Positions 8,499 through 16,488 of a DNA stretch of 57,029 nucleotides are shown in pieces (the stretch's first letter is position 1; the number at the start of each line of letters is the position of its first letter). The DNA is from Nitrospira sp. GTDB lineage: Bacteria > Nitrospirota > Nitrospiria > Nitrospirales > Nitrospiraceae. The notes beneath the pieces were generated by a model. The model was not told the origin of the DNA. It was given only the letters and a program-made list of their open reading frames with translations, and did not search any database. The stretch covers positions 1-57,029 of the forward strand of contig JAJFBJ010000013.1 in NCBI GenBank assembly GCA_020697375.1, read 5' to 3'. The position numbers and the translations under genes were made by a program.

Positions 8499-9062
8499 AT
8501 GGAGGGAGGATCGCGCCGTTTCATGCCGGGGCTGGCGATCGGAGTCGCCTGGCTCGCGGCTTCGGCCATGACCGGATCGGCGCAAACCAATGCCGTATCG
8601 CATTCTCCCGCCCAGGTCGTGGAGAAATACTTCGCTCTCGACAACAAGGGCGTGCGGCTTGATGCGGATTCCTTCGAATCGGTGGCGGGGTATGTGGAGT
8701 GGAAGGAAGAGCCGGCCTGGGGCAAAGTGATCGTCATCAACGGGTTTACCGTGCCGGACGATTTCCGCCAGTGGGAGATCGTGAATACTCTGGAAGTCCT
8801 GGTTCCGGTGAAATTTCGCGTGTTGGGCGTCATGTATCTGGACACCGCCGGTTTTGTGCCGGAGCCAGGCACGGAAGAAGTGCGCGTCCGCGTGAAGGTG
8901 CAGGGAGCCAGGTGGAAAATCATGGAGCCCATCCTTCCGCCGCACGTCGGTCAGAAGCGGATGGTGAGCTTCGTTCGGCAAGCTCTGCTGGACGAGAAGG
9001 ATGGGACGCGGCAGGCGGCATTGGCGGCCTTGCAGGTCGAATTGCGAAAGGCAAAAGAATGA
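8499..9062 (+). CDS. exported hypothetical protein
   Basis: A 187-residue protein with an N-terminal signal peptide (LAIGVAWLAASAMTGSAQ, probable cleavage after SAQ), so it is likely periplasmic. The mature part has no Cys, no obvious metal site and no family I can name. It has alternating beta-like stretches (EVLVPVKFRVLGVMYLD, VRVRVKVQGARWKIMEP), which resemble an NTF2- or DUF4440-like alpha+beta fold, but this is only an impression. It starts four bases after pyk ends, and its stop overlaps the next ATG (ATGA), so it is in a tight operon with the HAD phosphatase. Confidence 0.8.
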   Translation: MEGGSRRFMPGLAIGVAWLAASAMTGSAQTNAVSHSPAQVVEKYFALDNKGVRLDADSFESVAGYVEWKEEPAWGKVIVINGFTVPDDFRQWEIVNTLEVLVPVKFRVLGVMYLDTAGFVPEPGTEEVRVRVKVQGARWKIMEPILPPHVGQKRMVSFVRQALLDEKDGTRQAALAALQVELRKAKE

Positions 9063-9709
9063 CGAAGAAAGCCGAGATCGATTTATTGATCTTCGACCTG
9101 GACGGCACGCTCATCGAATCGAAATGGGACATTGCCGACAGCGTCAACTTGACGTTGCGCGATTTGGGCATACCGGAGCGTTCCCAGGAGGAAATTTTCG
9201 GATTCGTCGGCGACGGCGTGAAGAAGCTCCTGCGGCTTGCGGTCGGCGAAGATAATAAGGAGTCGTGCGACGAAGCCTTACGGATTTTTCGCGGCCACTA
9301 TCTGACACATTGTCTCGATCGCACCACGTTTTACCCGGGAATCGATCAGGTTCTGGCCCATTTCTCCGGGAAACCACAAGCCGTCGCAACCAATAAGGCG
9401 ATCGAGTATACGAACGCGATCTTGAAAGGTCTTGCGCCGAAGCATTTCGCCTATGTCGTCGGGGGCGACAATGGATTCGGTTTGAAACCGGAGCCCGGGA
9501 TGCTGGTCCATGTGATGGAGCAGCTCGGTATCGAGAAGGACCGCACGGTGCTCATCGGCGACAGTACTAACGATATCAACGGCGGTCACAATGCGGGTAT
9601 CCGGGTCTGTGCGGTGGGGTATGGCATGGGCAACCGTCAGAAGATGGCGGCCTGTCAACCTGACTGGTTCATTGAACGACCGGAAGAACTGATGGAGCTT
9701 TTCATATGA
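9059..9709 (+). CDS. HAD-family phosphatase, phosphoglycolate phosphatase-like
   Basis: A 216-residue HAD subfamily IA hydrolase. Motif I is DLDGTL with nucleophile Asp13 and acid/base Asp15, motif II the ATNK Thr, motif III the Lys in KPEP, and motif IV GDSTNDINGG. The helical cap (residues about 20-85) matches Gph/PGP-type enzymes that dephosphorylate 2-phosphoglycolate or similar small phosphoesters; the exact substrate cannot be read from sequence. Start and stop overlap its neighbours by four bases (ATGA at 9059 and 9706), which indicates translational coupling with the exported protein upstream and the M16 peptidase downstream. Confidence 0.85.
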   Translation: MTKKAEIDLLIFDLDGTLIESKWDIADSVNLTLRDLGIPERSQEEIFGFVGDGVKKLLRLAVGEDNKESCDEALRIFRGHYLTHCLDRTTFYPGIDQVLAHFSGKPQAVATNKAIEYTNAILKGLAPKHFAYVVGGDNGFGLKPEPGMLVHVMEQLGIEKDRTVLIGDSTNDINGGHNAGIRVCAVGYGMGNRQKMAACQPDWFIERPEELMELFI

Positions 9710-11277
9710 TCAGCATCGAACGAACACGAATGGTTGGTGTCCTCATTCTGGCGGGGATTCTTGCGATGGCCGCGCCGGGCAACGCGGAATCCCCGAGCCT
9801 GGCCGACCGGGTCATCGAACACAAGCTGGCCAACGGAATGACTGTATTGATGGTGGAACGGCATCAAGCCCCGATCGTCAGCGTCAACATGACGTTCCGG
9901 GTCGGCGGGGTCAACGAACAGGTCGGCTTGACCGGTTTGGCCCACTTGTACGAGCACATGGCGTTCAAAGGCACCAGGACTGTGGGAACGAGAGATTATG
10001 AGAAGGAGCAGGCGGTCCTAGCCGAATTGGCTCAGGTCGGGACCGATCTCGAACGGCGCGAGCGCGAAGAAGCGGCCCGCGCCCAGGTAGAAGGCAAGGC
10101 GCCTGTACCCACTCCGGCGGTGCAACAGCTTCAGCGACGATTCAAGGAGTTGCAAGATGAGGCGGACAAATTTGTCGTGGGCAACGAAATGGCGCTGCTC
10201 TATCAACGTCACGGCGGAGTCGGGCTCAATGCGTCGACCGGCAAGGACATCACCCGCTACGTGATCAGCCTGCCGGCCAACCGGTTGCCGCTCTGGGCTG
10301 CGCTGGAATCCGACCGGATGGCGCATCCCGTGCTGCGGGAGTTCTATAAGGAGCGCGGCGTCGTCATGGAAGAACGGCGGCTCAGGACCGAGGACAGTCC
10401 GAGCGGTCTGCTCTACGAGACGTTCACCTCTACCGCTTTTTTAGCCCACCACTACGGGGTGCCCACCATCGGTTGGGGCTCGGATATTCTCTCCCTTACG
10501 CCCGCTGCCACGGAAGAGTTCTTCAAGACCTATTACGGGCCGAACAACGCGACGGTGGCCATTGTCGGCGACATCATTCCAAACGACGTGATCGCCCTGA
10601 TCGAGCAGACGTTCGGCAAGATCCCGGCCGCGCCACCGCCTCCGGCCGTGGTGACGGAAGAGCCTCCACAGCGCGGCGAGCGGCGCGTTGAAATCGAGTT
10701 CGATGCCGAGCCGGCGCTGGCGATCGGCTATCACAAACCGACCATCGGGCATCCGGATGATTTTGTGTTCGACGTGATCGATGAAGTCCTGACCGAAGGC
10801 GTGACCTCGCGTCTGTACAGCTCCCTGGTGCGCGATAAGCGTTTGGCGGCTTCGGTGATGTCGGACACGAACTATCCTGGTGTTCGCGCGCCGAACCTCT
10901 TCGTGATCGCCGCCACACCGCTGGCGCCCCATACCGCGGCAGAGGTGGAATCGGCGATTTACGAGGAACTCGAACGGTTGAAGCGCGAGCCGATTTCCGC
11001 CAAGGAGTTCGAGCGGGTCCTCAACGGGTTGGATGCCGACCTGGTGCGGTCTTTGCGGTCCAATGGCGGCCTGGCCTCGCAATTGGCGTTTTATCAGACG
11101 GTGGCCGGGAGCTGGCGATATGTGGTGAACGCGCGGGACCGGATCGCCGCCGTCACGCCGGCCGACGTGCAGCGAGTCGCTTCTAAATACCTGGTCAAAT
11201 CGAATCGCACCGTCGGTGTCCTCGTCAAGAAGGCTCCGGACCATAAAATGGCGGCGGCAAGCGGGGTCCAGCCATGA
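9706..11277 (+). CDS. M16 family zinc metallopeptidase (catalytic subunit)
   Basis: A 523-residue periplasmic M16 peptidase. It has a signal peptide (VGVLILAGILAMAAPGNA) and then the inverted zinc motif HLYEH in GLAHLYEHMAFKGT, which supplies both His ligands and the catalytic Glu. An insertion of about 90 charged, helix-prone residues (from EKEQAVLAELAQ) follows, before the second half of the domain; such a spacer occurs in some bacterial M16 proteins. The C-terminal M16 domain is present. The start overlaps the HAD gene by four bases, and the stop region precedes a second M16 gene. It probably forms a heterodimer with that non-catalytic partner to degrade peptides in the periplasm. Confidence 0.93.
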   Translation: MISIERTRMVGVLILAGILAMAAPGNAESPSLADRVIEHKLANGMTVLMVERHQAPIVSVNMTFRVGGVNEQVGLTGLAHLYEHMAFKGTRTVGTRDYEKEQAVLAELAQVGTDLERREREEAARAQVEGKAPVPTPAVQQLQRRFKELQDEADKFVVGNEMALLYQRHGGVGLNASTGKDITRYVISLPANRLPLWAALESDRMAHPVLREFYKERGVVMEERRLRTEDSPSGLLYETFTSTAFLAHHYGVPTIGWGSDILSLTPAATEEFFKTYYGPNNATVAIVGDIIPNDVIALIEQTFGKIPAAPPPPAVVTEEPPQRGERRVEIEFDAEPALAIGYHKPTIGHPDDFVFDVIDEVLTEGVTSRLYSSLVRDKRLAASVMSDTNYPGVRAPNLFVIAATPLAPHTAAEVESAIYEELERLKREPISAKEFERVLNGLDADLVRSLRSNGGLASQLAFYQTVAGSWRYVVNARDRIAAVTPADVQRVASKYLVKSNRTVGVLVKKAPDHKMAAASGVQP

Positions 11278-11339
11278 TCGGTAGAGGCCATGAGGGATTC
11301 GGGGCGAAGAGGGAGATGACCATGGGAGGGGAGAGAGGC

Positions 11340-12788
11340 ATGTTGAGGAAGGTGAACGGAATTTCGCTGCTGACCATGCTGTTGTTGCTGGTGCTGCAGG
11401 CGGCGCCAGCCGCAGCGGCGGACCTTATATTGGAAAATCCACGCACGATGCGTTTCCCGACGGTGGATTTCAACCCGCCGGAAGCGGACCGGATCATGTT
11501 GGACAACGGCCTGGTCGTCTATCTCCTTGAAGATCACGAATTGCCGCTGGTGACGGTCAATGCCATGCTTCGGACGGGCGGTTGGCTGGACCCGTCGGAG
11601 AAGGTCGGCCTGGCCGGTATGACCGGAGCCGTGATGCGAACCGGCGGTTCGACGCGGATGTCTCCCGAAGAAGTCGATGAGGAACTCGAACAGTTGGCTG
11701 CGAACCTGTCCATCGGATTTGCCAAAGAGACCGGCTCTGCCTCCCTCGATGTCCTGAAGAAGGATCTGAAACGCGGCCTGCAGATCTTTGCCGATCTCCT
11801 GCGCAGGCCGGCGTTTGAGGAGAGCCGTGTCGAACTGGCGAAGTTGCAGGCGCTGGAGGGCATCCGGCGTCGTCAAGACAGTCCTGGTTCAATCGTCGGG
11901 CGTGAATTCGCCAAGTTGCTCTATGGCGCCTCACACCCCAGCGCCCGGGAGACTACTGTCCACTCGATCGGCTCGATCACTCGGCAGGACCTGCAGGCCT
12001 TTCATCAACAGACGGTCCATCCGAACGGAATCATTCTCGGCGTGACCGGTGACTTCGAGAAGCCGGCCATGGTGGCGTTGCTGAAAGAACTCTTCGGCGA
12101 TTGGGCGAAAGGCACCGTTCCGGACCTCGTGGTTCCAGCTGTGCCGGAACATGAGTTTCAGACAAGCGCCGTGCGATTCATCAACAAGGGCACGTCCCAG
12201 ACGCACTTGCGGGTGGGGCACCTGTCCATCAAGGAGACCGATCCTGATTACGTCGCGGTGGCGATCGCCAATGACATTCTGGGGGGCAGTTCCTTCCGCA
12301 GCCGGCTCTTCAATGACGTGCGCACGAAGCGCGGGCTAGCCTATTCGGTCGGCAGCGGCCTCCGGGCCAGTGTCTACGATCAAGGAGTGTGGCTGATGCG
12401 CGCGGAAACGAAGCTGTCTTCCACCCAGGAAGTCGTGAATCGCTTCGTCGCGAACATGGAGCGGATGCGGAATGAGCCTGTCACCGACGCCGAGCTGGAG
12501 GAGGCCAAGGAAGCCTACGTCAACTCGTTTGTCTTTTCGTTCACCAGCGCGTCGAGCATCGTGAGCCGCTTGATGGATCTTGAATACGATGGATTACCGA
12601 AGGACTGGCTCCAGCAGATTCGCGACAAGGTCATGAAGTTGACCAAGGAGGATGTCCAACGAGCGGCAAAGGCCCATTTCAATCCCGAGCGGCTCCGCAT
12701 TCTGGCGGTCGGTTCCGGCGAAGCCTTGCCGAAAGTGCTGGCCAGTTTCGGAGAGGTGAAGGAAATTATGCTGATTCCTGAGAGCTGA
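11340..12788 (+). CDS. M16 family peptidase-like protein (non-catalytic partner)
   Basis: A 482-residue M16-fold protein starting MLRKVNGISLLTML with a signal peptide ending AAPAAAA. A GGGAGGGGAG purine tract upstream of ATG 11340 and the signal peptide favour this start over an in-frame ATG at 11274 that overlaps the previous stop. Where catalytic M16 proteins carry HxxEH this one reads GLAGMTGAVMRTGG, so no zinc site exists. It keeps the R/Y signature of partner domains (SRLFNDVRTKRGLAYSVGSGL). Two-subunit M16B enzymes with one HxxEH and one R/Y subunit are known; this adjacent pair fits that plan. Confidence 0.9.
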   Translation: MLRKVNGISLLTMLLLLVLQAAPAAAADLILENPRTMRFPTVDFNPPEADRIMLDNGLVVYLLEDHELPLVTVNAMLRTGGWLDPSEKVGLAGMTGAVMRTGGSTRMSPEEVDEELEQLAANLSIGFAKETGSASLDVLKKDLKRGLQIFADLLRRPAFEESRVELAKLQALEGIRRRQDSPGSIVGREFAKLLYGASHPSARETTVHSIGSITRQDLQAFHQQTVHPNGIILGVTGDFEKPAMVALLKELFGDWAKGTVPDLVVPAVPEHEFQTSAVRFINKGTSQTHLRVGHLSIKETDPDYVAVAIANDILGGSSFRSRLFNDVRTKRGLAYSVGSGLRASVYDQGVWLMRAETKLSSTQEVVNRFVANMERMRNEPVTDAELEEAKEAYVNSFVFSFTSASSIVSRLMDLEYDGLPKDWLQQIRDKVMKLTKEDVQRAAKAHFNPERLRILAVGSGEALPKVLASFGEVKEIMLIPES

Positions 12789-12810
12789 GGGAAAGAGACG
12801 GCAGTGAAAT

Positions 12811-12906
12811 GGGGCGTGGCCATAGGGACCTTCGTGCTCGCAGAGCGCGCACGATCGGAATGTGCTCGTTCGATACGCGCAGTGAAGGCCCCTATGGCCA
12901 CGCCCC
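12811..12906. repeat. long imperfect inverted repeat (23-bp arms)
   Basis: Arms 12811-12833 and 12884-12906 are complementary at 22 of 23 positions (outer ends GGGGCGTGGCCATAGGG and CCCTATGGCCACGCCCC). They enclose about 50 bp, most of which is one copy of the dispersed 52-bp repeat. The element begins 22 bp after the M16 partner gene and could form a large RNA hairpin in its 3' flank. No T-run follows. Confidence 0.85.
12837..12888 (+). repeat. dispersed 52-bp repeat, copy 1
   Basis: Identical to 29311-29362 at 44 of 52 positions with no gaps. Its core contains a small dyad (GAGCGCGCAC then GTGCTCGTTC, nine-base loop), so it is REP-like. It lies 48 bp after the M16 partner stop codon, inside the long inverted repeat. 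Confidence 0.75.
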
Positions 12907-13109
12907 CGATAAAGGTGTGCCGCCTCACGTTCCTCTCACGGCGCCATTGTTGGGTGAGGGGCGGTGGAGATCAAAAGACACTCCTTGGACTAGCGCAGTC
13001 AGAGAGCCGCAATGACCTGCCGGCTCCAAAGTAGATGAATAAAGCGTGCAATCGATGCGCAGTCAGGTTTCGTTTGCCACACTTTCCCCTTTTTACTTTG
13101 TACTTATTT

Positions 13110-13946
13110 ATGCCTCTCGAAGACGAACTGTCAGACATCATTAAGAAGGCCCGAACGGGGCAGCAACGGTCGGTCGCCGACGTCGCGGGCGCGAGCGGCT
13201 TGCCCGAGGTCGAATTGACTCAGCTGGAGCGCGGCCAGGCCCCGCGCCGTCGCGAGCAGGTGCAGGCTGTGGCCAGGGCGCTTGGACTGAGAGAGGAGCC
13301 TCTCGCGCAAGTCGCCGAGGGATGGACTCCCCAAGCCTTACCCGCATCGGTGCCGTATGTCGAAACCGTCCTTGGTTCCATCGGCGGTTATGAGGTCAAG
13401 GGCTACATCCTCCACGATCGCGGAGAAGCCATCTTAGTCGATACCGCCTACAATGCCGCCGCGATGCTGGAACAACTGGCGCGGCGAAATCTTCGCTTGC
13501 GCGCGATATGCCTGACCCACGGACATTCAGACCATGCGGAGGGAATCGAAGAGATCTTGAATGCCTGGCCCGTGCCGCTGTATCTCGGTCCTGACGATCT
13601 CGATCTTCTCCATTGGCGCCCGCCGAGCGAAGTGCTGAAGGCGCCGCAAGAAGGCGAAACGCTGCAAATCGGCGGCTTGAAGGTCCGGTTCATGACCACA
13701 CCGGGCCATACGCCGGGCGGCGTCTGTTATCGCGTGGAGGAAGCGGGCCGACCGATGTGTTTTGCGGGCGACACGTTGTTCGCCGGGTCGATCGGCCGCT
13801 CGAACCCGGCAGGACTCTACCGCACACATTTGGAGTCAGTCCGCCGGCACGTGCTGGCGCTCGCTCCTGATACATTGCTTTTCCCAGGACATGGACCGGC
13901 CACCACGGTCCGGGAAGAACTGCTTCACAATCCCTTCGCTGCATAG
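13110..13946 (+). CDS. HTH (XRE-like) + metallo-beta-lactamase-fold hydrolase fusion
   Basis: A 278-residue fusion. Residues about 5-62 resemble an XRE/Cro helix-turn-helix (RSVADVAGASGLPEVELTQLERG). Residues about 80-278 are a metallo-beta-lactamase domain of the glyoxalase II type: THGHSDH (136-142) for the first metal ligands, then TPGHTPGG, CFAGDTLFAGSIGR with the bridging Asp, and a final FPGHGP His. All metal ligands are intact, so it is probably an active thioesterase-like or related hydrolase. The ATG at 13110 starts MPLEDELSDI; an in-frame upstream ATG at 13035 adds an unlikely pyrimidine-rich stretch. The HTH could bind DNA or merely serve as a protein module. The M50 protease follows 15 bp later. 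Confidence 0.85.
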   Translation: MPLEDELSDIIKKARTGQQRSVADVAGASGLPEVELTQLERGQAPRRREQVQAVARALGLREEPLAQVAEGWTPQALPASVPYVETVLGSIGGYEVKGYILHDRGEAILVDTAYNAAAMLEQLARRNLRLRAICLTHGHSDHAEGIEEILNAWPVPLYLGPDDLDLLHWRPPSEVLKAPQEGETLQIGGLKVRFMTTPGHTPGGVCYRVEEAGRPMCFAGDTLFAGSIGRSNPAGLYRTHLESVRRHVLALAPDTLLFPGHGPATTVREELLHNPFAA

Positions 13947-13961
13947 GGCCGGAGATGTTCC

Positions 13962-14918
13962 ATGAACCGTGACGAGTCGGAACAACCGCGGTTTCCGAAT
14001 GAGCCGATTCACGAGTTCCCTGAAGAAAGCGATGAAGATGGAGGGGACGAAGAGCGGCCGTTCTTCTCCAATGTAATCCTGCCGGGCCTGCTGTTCTTTC
14101 TGACGGCGTTGACCGTGCTGTGGGCGGGCGCCTACCAGACCAATACCAACCCACTTGTCGGGCCCTGGAACTTTCTCGTCGATGATCCGGGCGCCTTGTG
14201 GCGGGGCGTTCCATTCGCCGCGACTCTCCTGGGCATTCTTGTCACCCATGAACTCGGGCATTATGTGCTGTCCCGTATGCATCATGTGCCGACATCGCTT
14301 CCGCTGTTCGTGCCGGGATTGCCGCATTTCGTCGGCACGTTCGGAGCGATTATCAGGATGCGCGCGCCGGTGACCGACCGTCGGGCATTGTTCGATATCG
14401 GTGTCGCCGGACCGATCGCCGGGTTCGTGGTCGCGCTGGTCGCCTTGGTGGTCGGACTCAAATTATCCACGGTGGCGCCGCTCCAAGGCAGCTATGGCCT
14501 CCATCTTGGGGAGCCGCTCCTGCTGCAATTCGTCTCCTGGCTTATGATCGGCCCACTCCCGCCGGCCGCGGACGTGATCCTCCATCCCATCGGATTTGCC
14601 GCCTGGTTCGGACTGTTCATCACGTCACTCAATTTGCTTCCGATCGGACAACTCGACGGCGGACACGTGGCCTATGCCCTCTGGGGACCGAGGCAGCGGA
14701 ATGTCGCGGCCGCCCTTCTCCCAATACTCCTGCTGTTGGGCTGGCTGGGCTGGAAGGGCTGGTTCTTGTGGGTGGGGCTGGTCGGCATCATGGGATTGGC
14801 GCATCCCCCGGTACGGAATCCCGATCGTGAATTGGGACGCGCCCGCCTGCTGGTCGGGTGGATTGCCCTGGCTATCTTCACGGTGACCTTTTCATGGGAA
14901 CCGTTCGTTCTTCGTTGA
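13962..14918 (+). CDS. M50-type (site-2) membrane metalloprotease
   Basis: A 318-residue integral membrane protein. An acidic cytosolic N-terminus (about 35 residues) is followed by several transmembrane segments. HELGH at 96-100 is the zinc motif with catalytic Glu, and NLLPIGQLDGGH near residue 230 supplies the third ligand Asp, as in site-2 proteases and Rip-type enzymes. These proteases cut transmembrane substrates inside the bilayer; the substrate here is unknown. It ends three bases before the next gene, a second M50-like protein, so the two are probably co-expressed. The HTH-MBL gene is just upstream. Confidence 0.92.
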   Translation: MNRDESEQPRFPNEPIHEFPEESDEDGGDEERPFFSNVILPGLLFFLTALTVLWAGAYQTNTNPLVGPWNFLVDDPGALWRGVPFAATLLGILVTHELGHYVLSRMHHVPTSLPLFVPGLPHFVGTFGAIIRMRAPVTDRRALFDIGVAGPIAGFVVALVALVVGLKLSTVAPLQGSYGLHLGEPLLLQFVSWLMIGPLPPAADVILHPIGFAAWFGLFITSLNLLPIGQLDGGHVAYALWGPRQRNVAAALLPILLLLGWLGWKGWFLWVGLVGIMGLAHPPVRNPDRELGRARLLVGWIALAIFTVTFSWEPFVLR

Positions 14919-14921
14919 CCG

Positions 14922-15653
14922 ATGTATTGTCCAACATGCGGATGGAAGCAGGATGACGGTGGAACGGACTGTCATCGATGCGGCATTGTTTTTGCGAAGT
15001 TTGAGGCGGCGCAGCGGAGCGCCAGGGCCGGGATTCAGCACCCGCCGGCTTTGGTACCGACCGGGCTCACATCTGTCAAGGAATGGCTCTTCACGGTGGA
15101 GGAGTCGGTCAATCCCTTCTACTTCGCGGGACGGGTTCTGATATTTCTGCTGCTGGCTCTATGGGGCTGGAACTTCATCACCACAGCGCTCGAGACGAAC
15201 TATACGGGTGAATCGTTCATCCATCTGATCAACCTGCCGTTCCATGAAGCGGGTCATCTGCTCTTCATGCCGTTCGGCCGGTTCATGACGATCCTCGGCG
15301 GCAGTCTCGGGCAGATCTTCATGCCGCTCGTCTGCCTGGCCACGTTTCTGTTCAAAACGCGTGATCCATTCGGCGGCTCCGTCGCGCTCTGGTGGACGGC
15401 CGAAAACTTCATGGACATTGCGCCCTACATCAACGATGCGCGGGCGATGGACCTCATGTTGCTCGGCGGCTTCACCGGCAAAGAAGTCGATGCCCATGAC
15501 TGGAACAATCTTCTCGCCATGCTTGGCTGGCTGGAGCATGACCATCGCCTGGCCCAGCTGTCGTATGGCATTGGGACCGCGCTGATGCTGCTGGCTCTGT
15601 TGTGGGGCGTCCTGATCCTTCATCGACAATACCAACGATTGGACTGGGTCTGA
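14922..15653 (+). CDS. zinc-ribbon membrane protein with M50-like HEAGH motif
   Basis: A 243-residue membrane protein. C3-x-x-C6 and C17-x-x-C20 (MYCPTCG ... CHRCG) form an N-terminal zinc ribbon, followed by a transmembrane helix near 70-90 and HEAGH at 108-112 in FHEAGHLLFMPFG. That is an M50/M48-like HExxH placement, with further membrane segments at the C-terminus. A clear third zinc ligand of the M50 type (NxxPxxxxDG) is not evident, so it may be a distinct family or a non-canonical protease. It starts three bases after the preceding site-2 protease, pointing to a functional pair. Confidence 0.8.
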   Translation: MYCPTCGWKQDDGGTDCHRCGIVFAKFEAAQRSARAGIQHPPALVPTGLTSVKEWLFTVEESVNPFYFAGRVLIFLLLALWGWNFITTALETNYTGESFIHLINLPFHEAGHLLFMPFGRFMTILGGSLGQIFMPLVCLATFLFKTRDPFGGSVALWWTAENFMDIAPYINDARAMDLMLLGGFTGKEVDAHDWNNLLAMLGWLEHDHRLAQLSYGIGTALMLLALLWGVLILHRQYQRLDWV

Positions 15654-15721
15654 CTCGTGGGATCATCCCATCCCAGCACTCTCCTTGCAAATCGTCGGGA
15701 CATCGGGCAGAGTGCCGGCCG

Positions 15722-16199
15722 ATGCCTCACCTGTGCACCATCGGTCAATTCTGTGCCGGATCAGTCTTGCTCTGTGCCCTCATCATGCCGGGACAGGCCC
15801 ATGCCGTGGAGGCTGCCTCGCGGTTCCTGCCAGTCCTGGATGGCGAGGCGGTGAAAGATGGCATGACCGGTCTGGGAGCGGGAACCGGATTACATGTTCG
15901 ACGTGTGGGATCGCTCCGTAGCCCGTTGCGCCAGGAAAACCGTCGGCGGCCGGCAAGGCTGGCGCGCGCCAACCATCGACGAAATCAAAACGCTGGTCGA
16001 TCCTGCACAGCAAGATCCGTCGCTGTCGACAGGCCATCCATTCCGCAATATCAAGTCCGGTATCTATTGGACGGCCACGGCCCATCCCACCGACGACATG
16101 GTCGCCTGGCAGATCAGTTTCTTTTCCGGTCAAGCCGTCACTGATCAAAAATCCGGCACGCGCCGAACGTGGTGCGTGCTGGGAGAGTCGCGCAAGTAA
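15722..16199 (+). pseudogene. frameshifted DUF1566/Lcl-type exported protein
   Basis: Two reading frames together make one protein. The first (from ATG 15722) gives a signal peptide ending PGQAHA and then FLPVLDGEAVKDGMTGL. The second continues EREPDYMFDVWDRSVARCARKTVGGRQGWRAPTIDEIKTL to GRRTWCVLG-like family sequence and the stop at 16199. The switch lies at about 15868-15876. Restoring one five-base unit (GGTCT) there would rebuild TGLVWEREPDYMF, matching the TGLVW hallmark of DUF1566/Lcl C-terminal domains. Loss of one of two tandem five-base units is therefore the simplest explanation. Recent inactivation, slippage-based switching or assembly error are all possible. Confidence 0.75.
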
Positions 16200-16488
16200 T
16201 CCTGCCGGGCGTATTGTCCCTGTTCCATACGCTGTTCCGCGCTTCCCGGTGAACGACAGAGCTTTGATGACTCGCGCGCCGCTGTATCGGGAATGCGGTT
16301 CCCATCGTAATTCACGCGACGATTCCGCTCCGCTCCGGCCTTCGAGTTGCACCGAACGCGAGAAGATGCTAAATGGATAAATGAGTCGACTGTCTACAAC
16401 CGTACTTTGACAAAGGCAAGAGCTGGTGCGTCTCTTGAGTTATCGGTGAGCATCGCGATTCTGCGCGCGATGGTGGGGTAGCGTCATA

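Noticed and set aside
13070..13109. Pyrimidine-rich stretch before the HTH-MBL gene resembling the lptE signal repeat
   Set aside because: Similarity is compositional only (TTTTTACTTT-type words); not a true second copy.
16200..16488. Possible promoter with perfect TTGACA at 16407-16412
   Set aside because: No acceptable -10 hexamer at 16-18 bases, so it is mentioned only in the hyfB entry.
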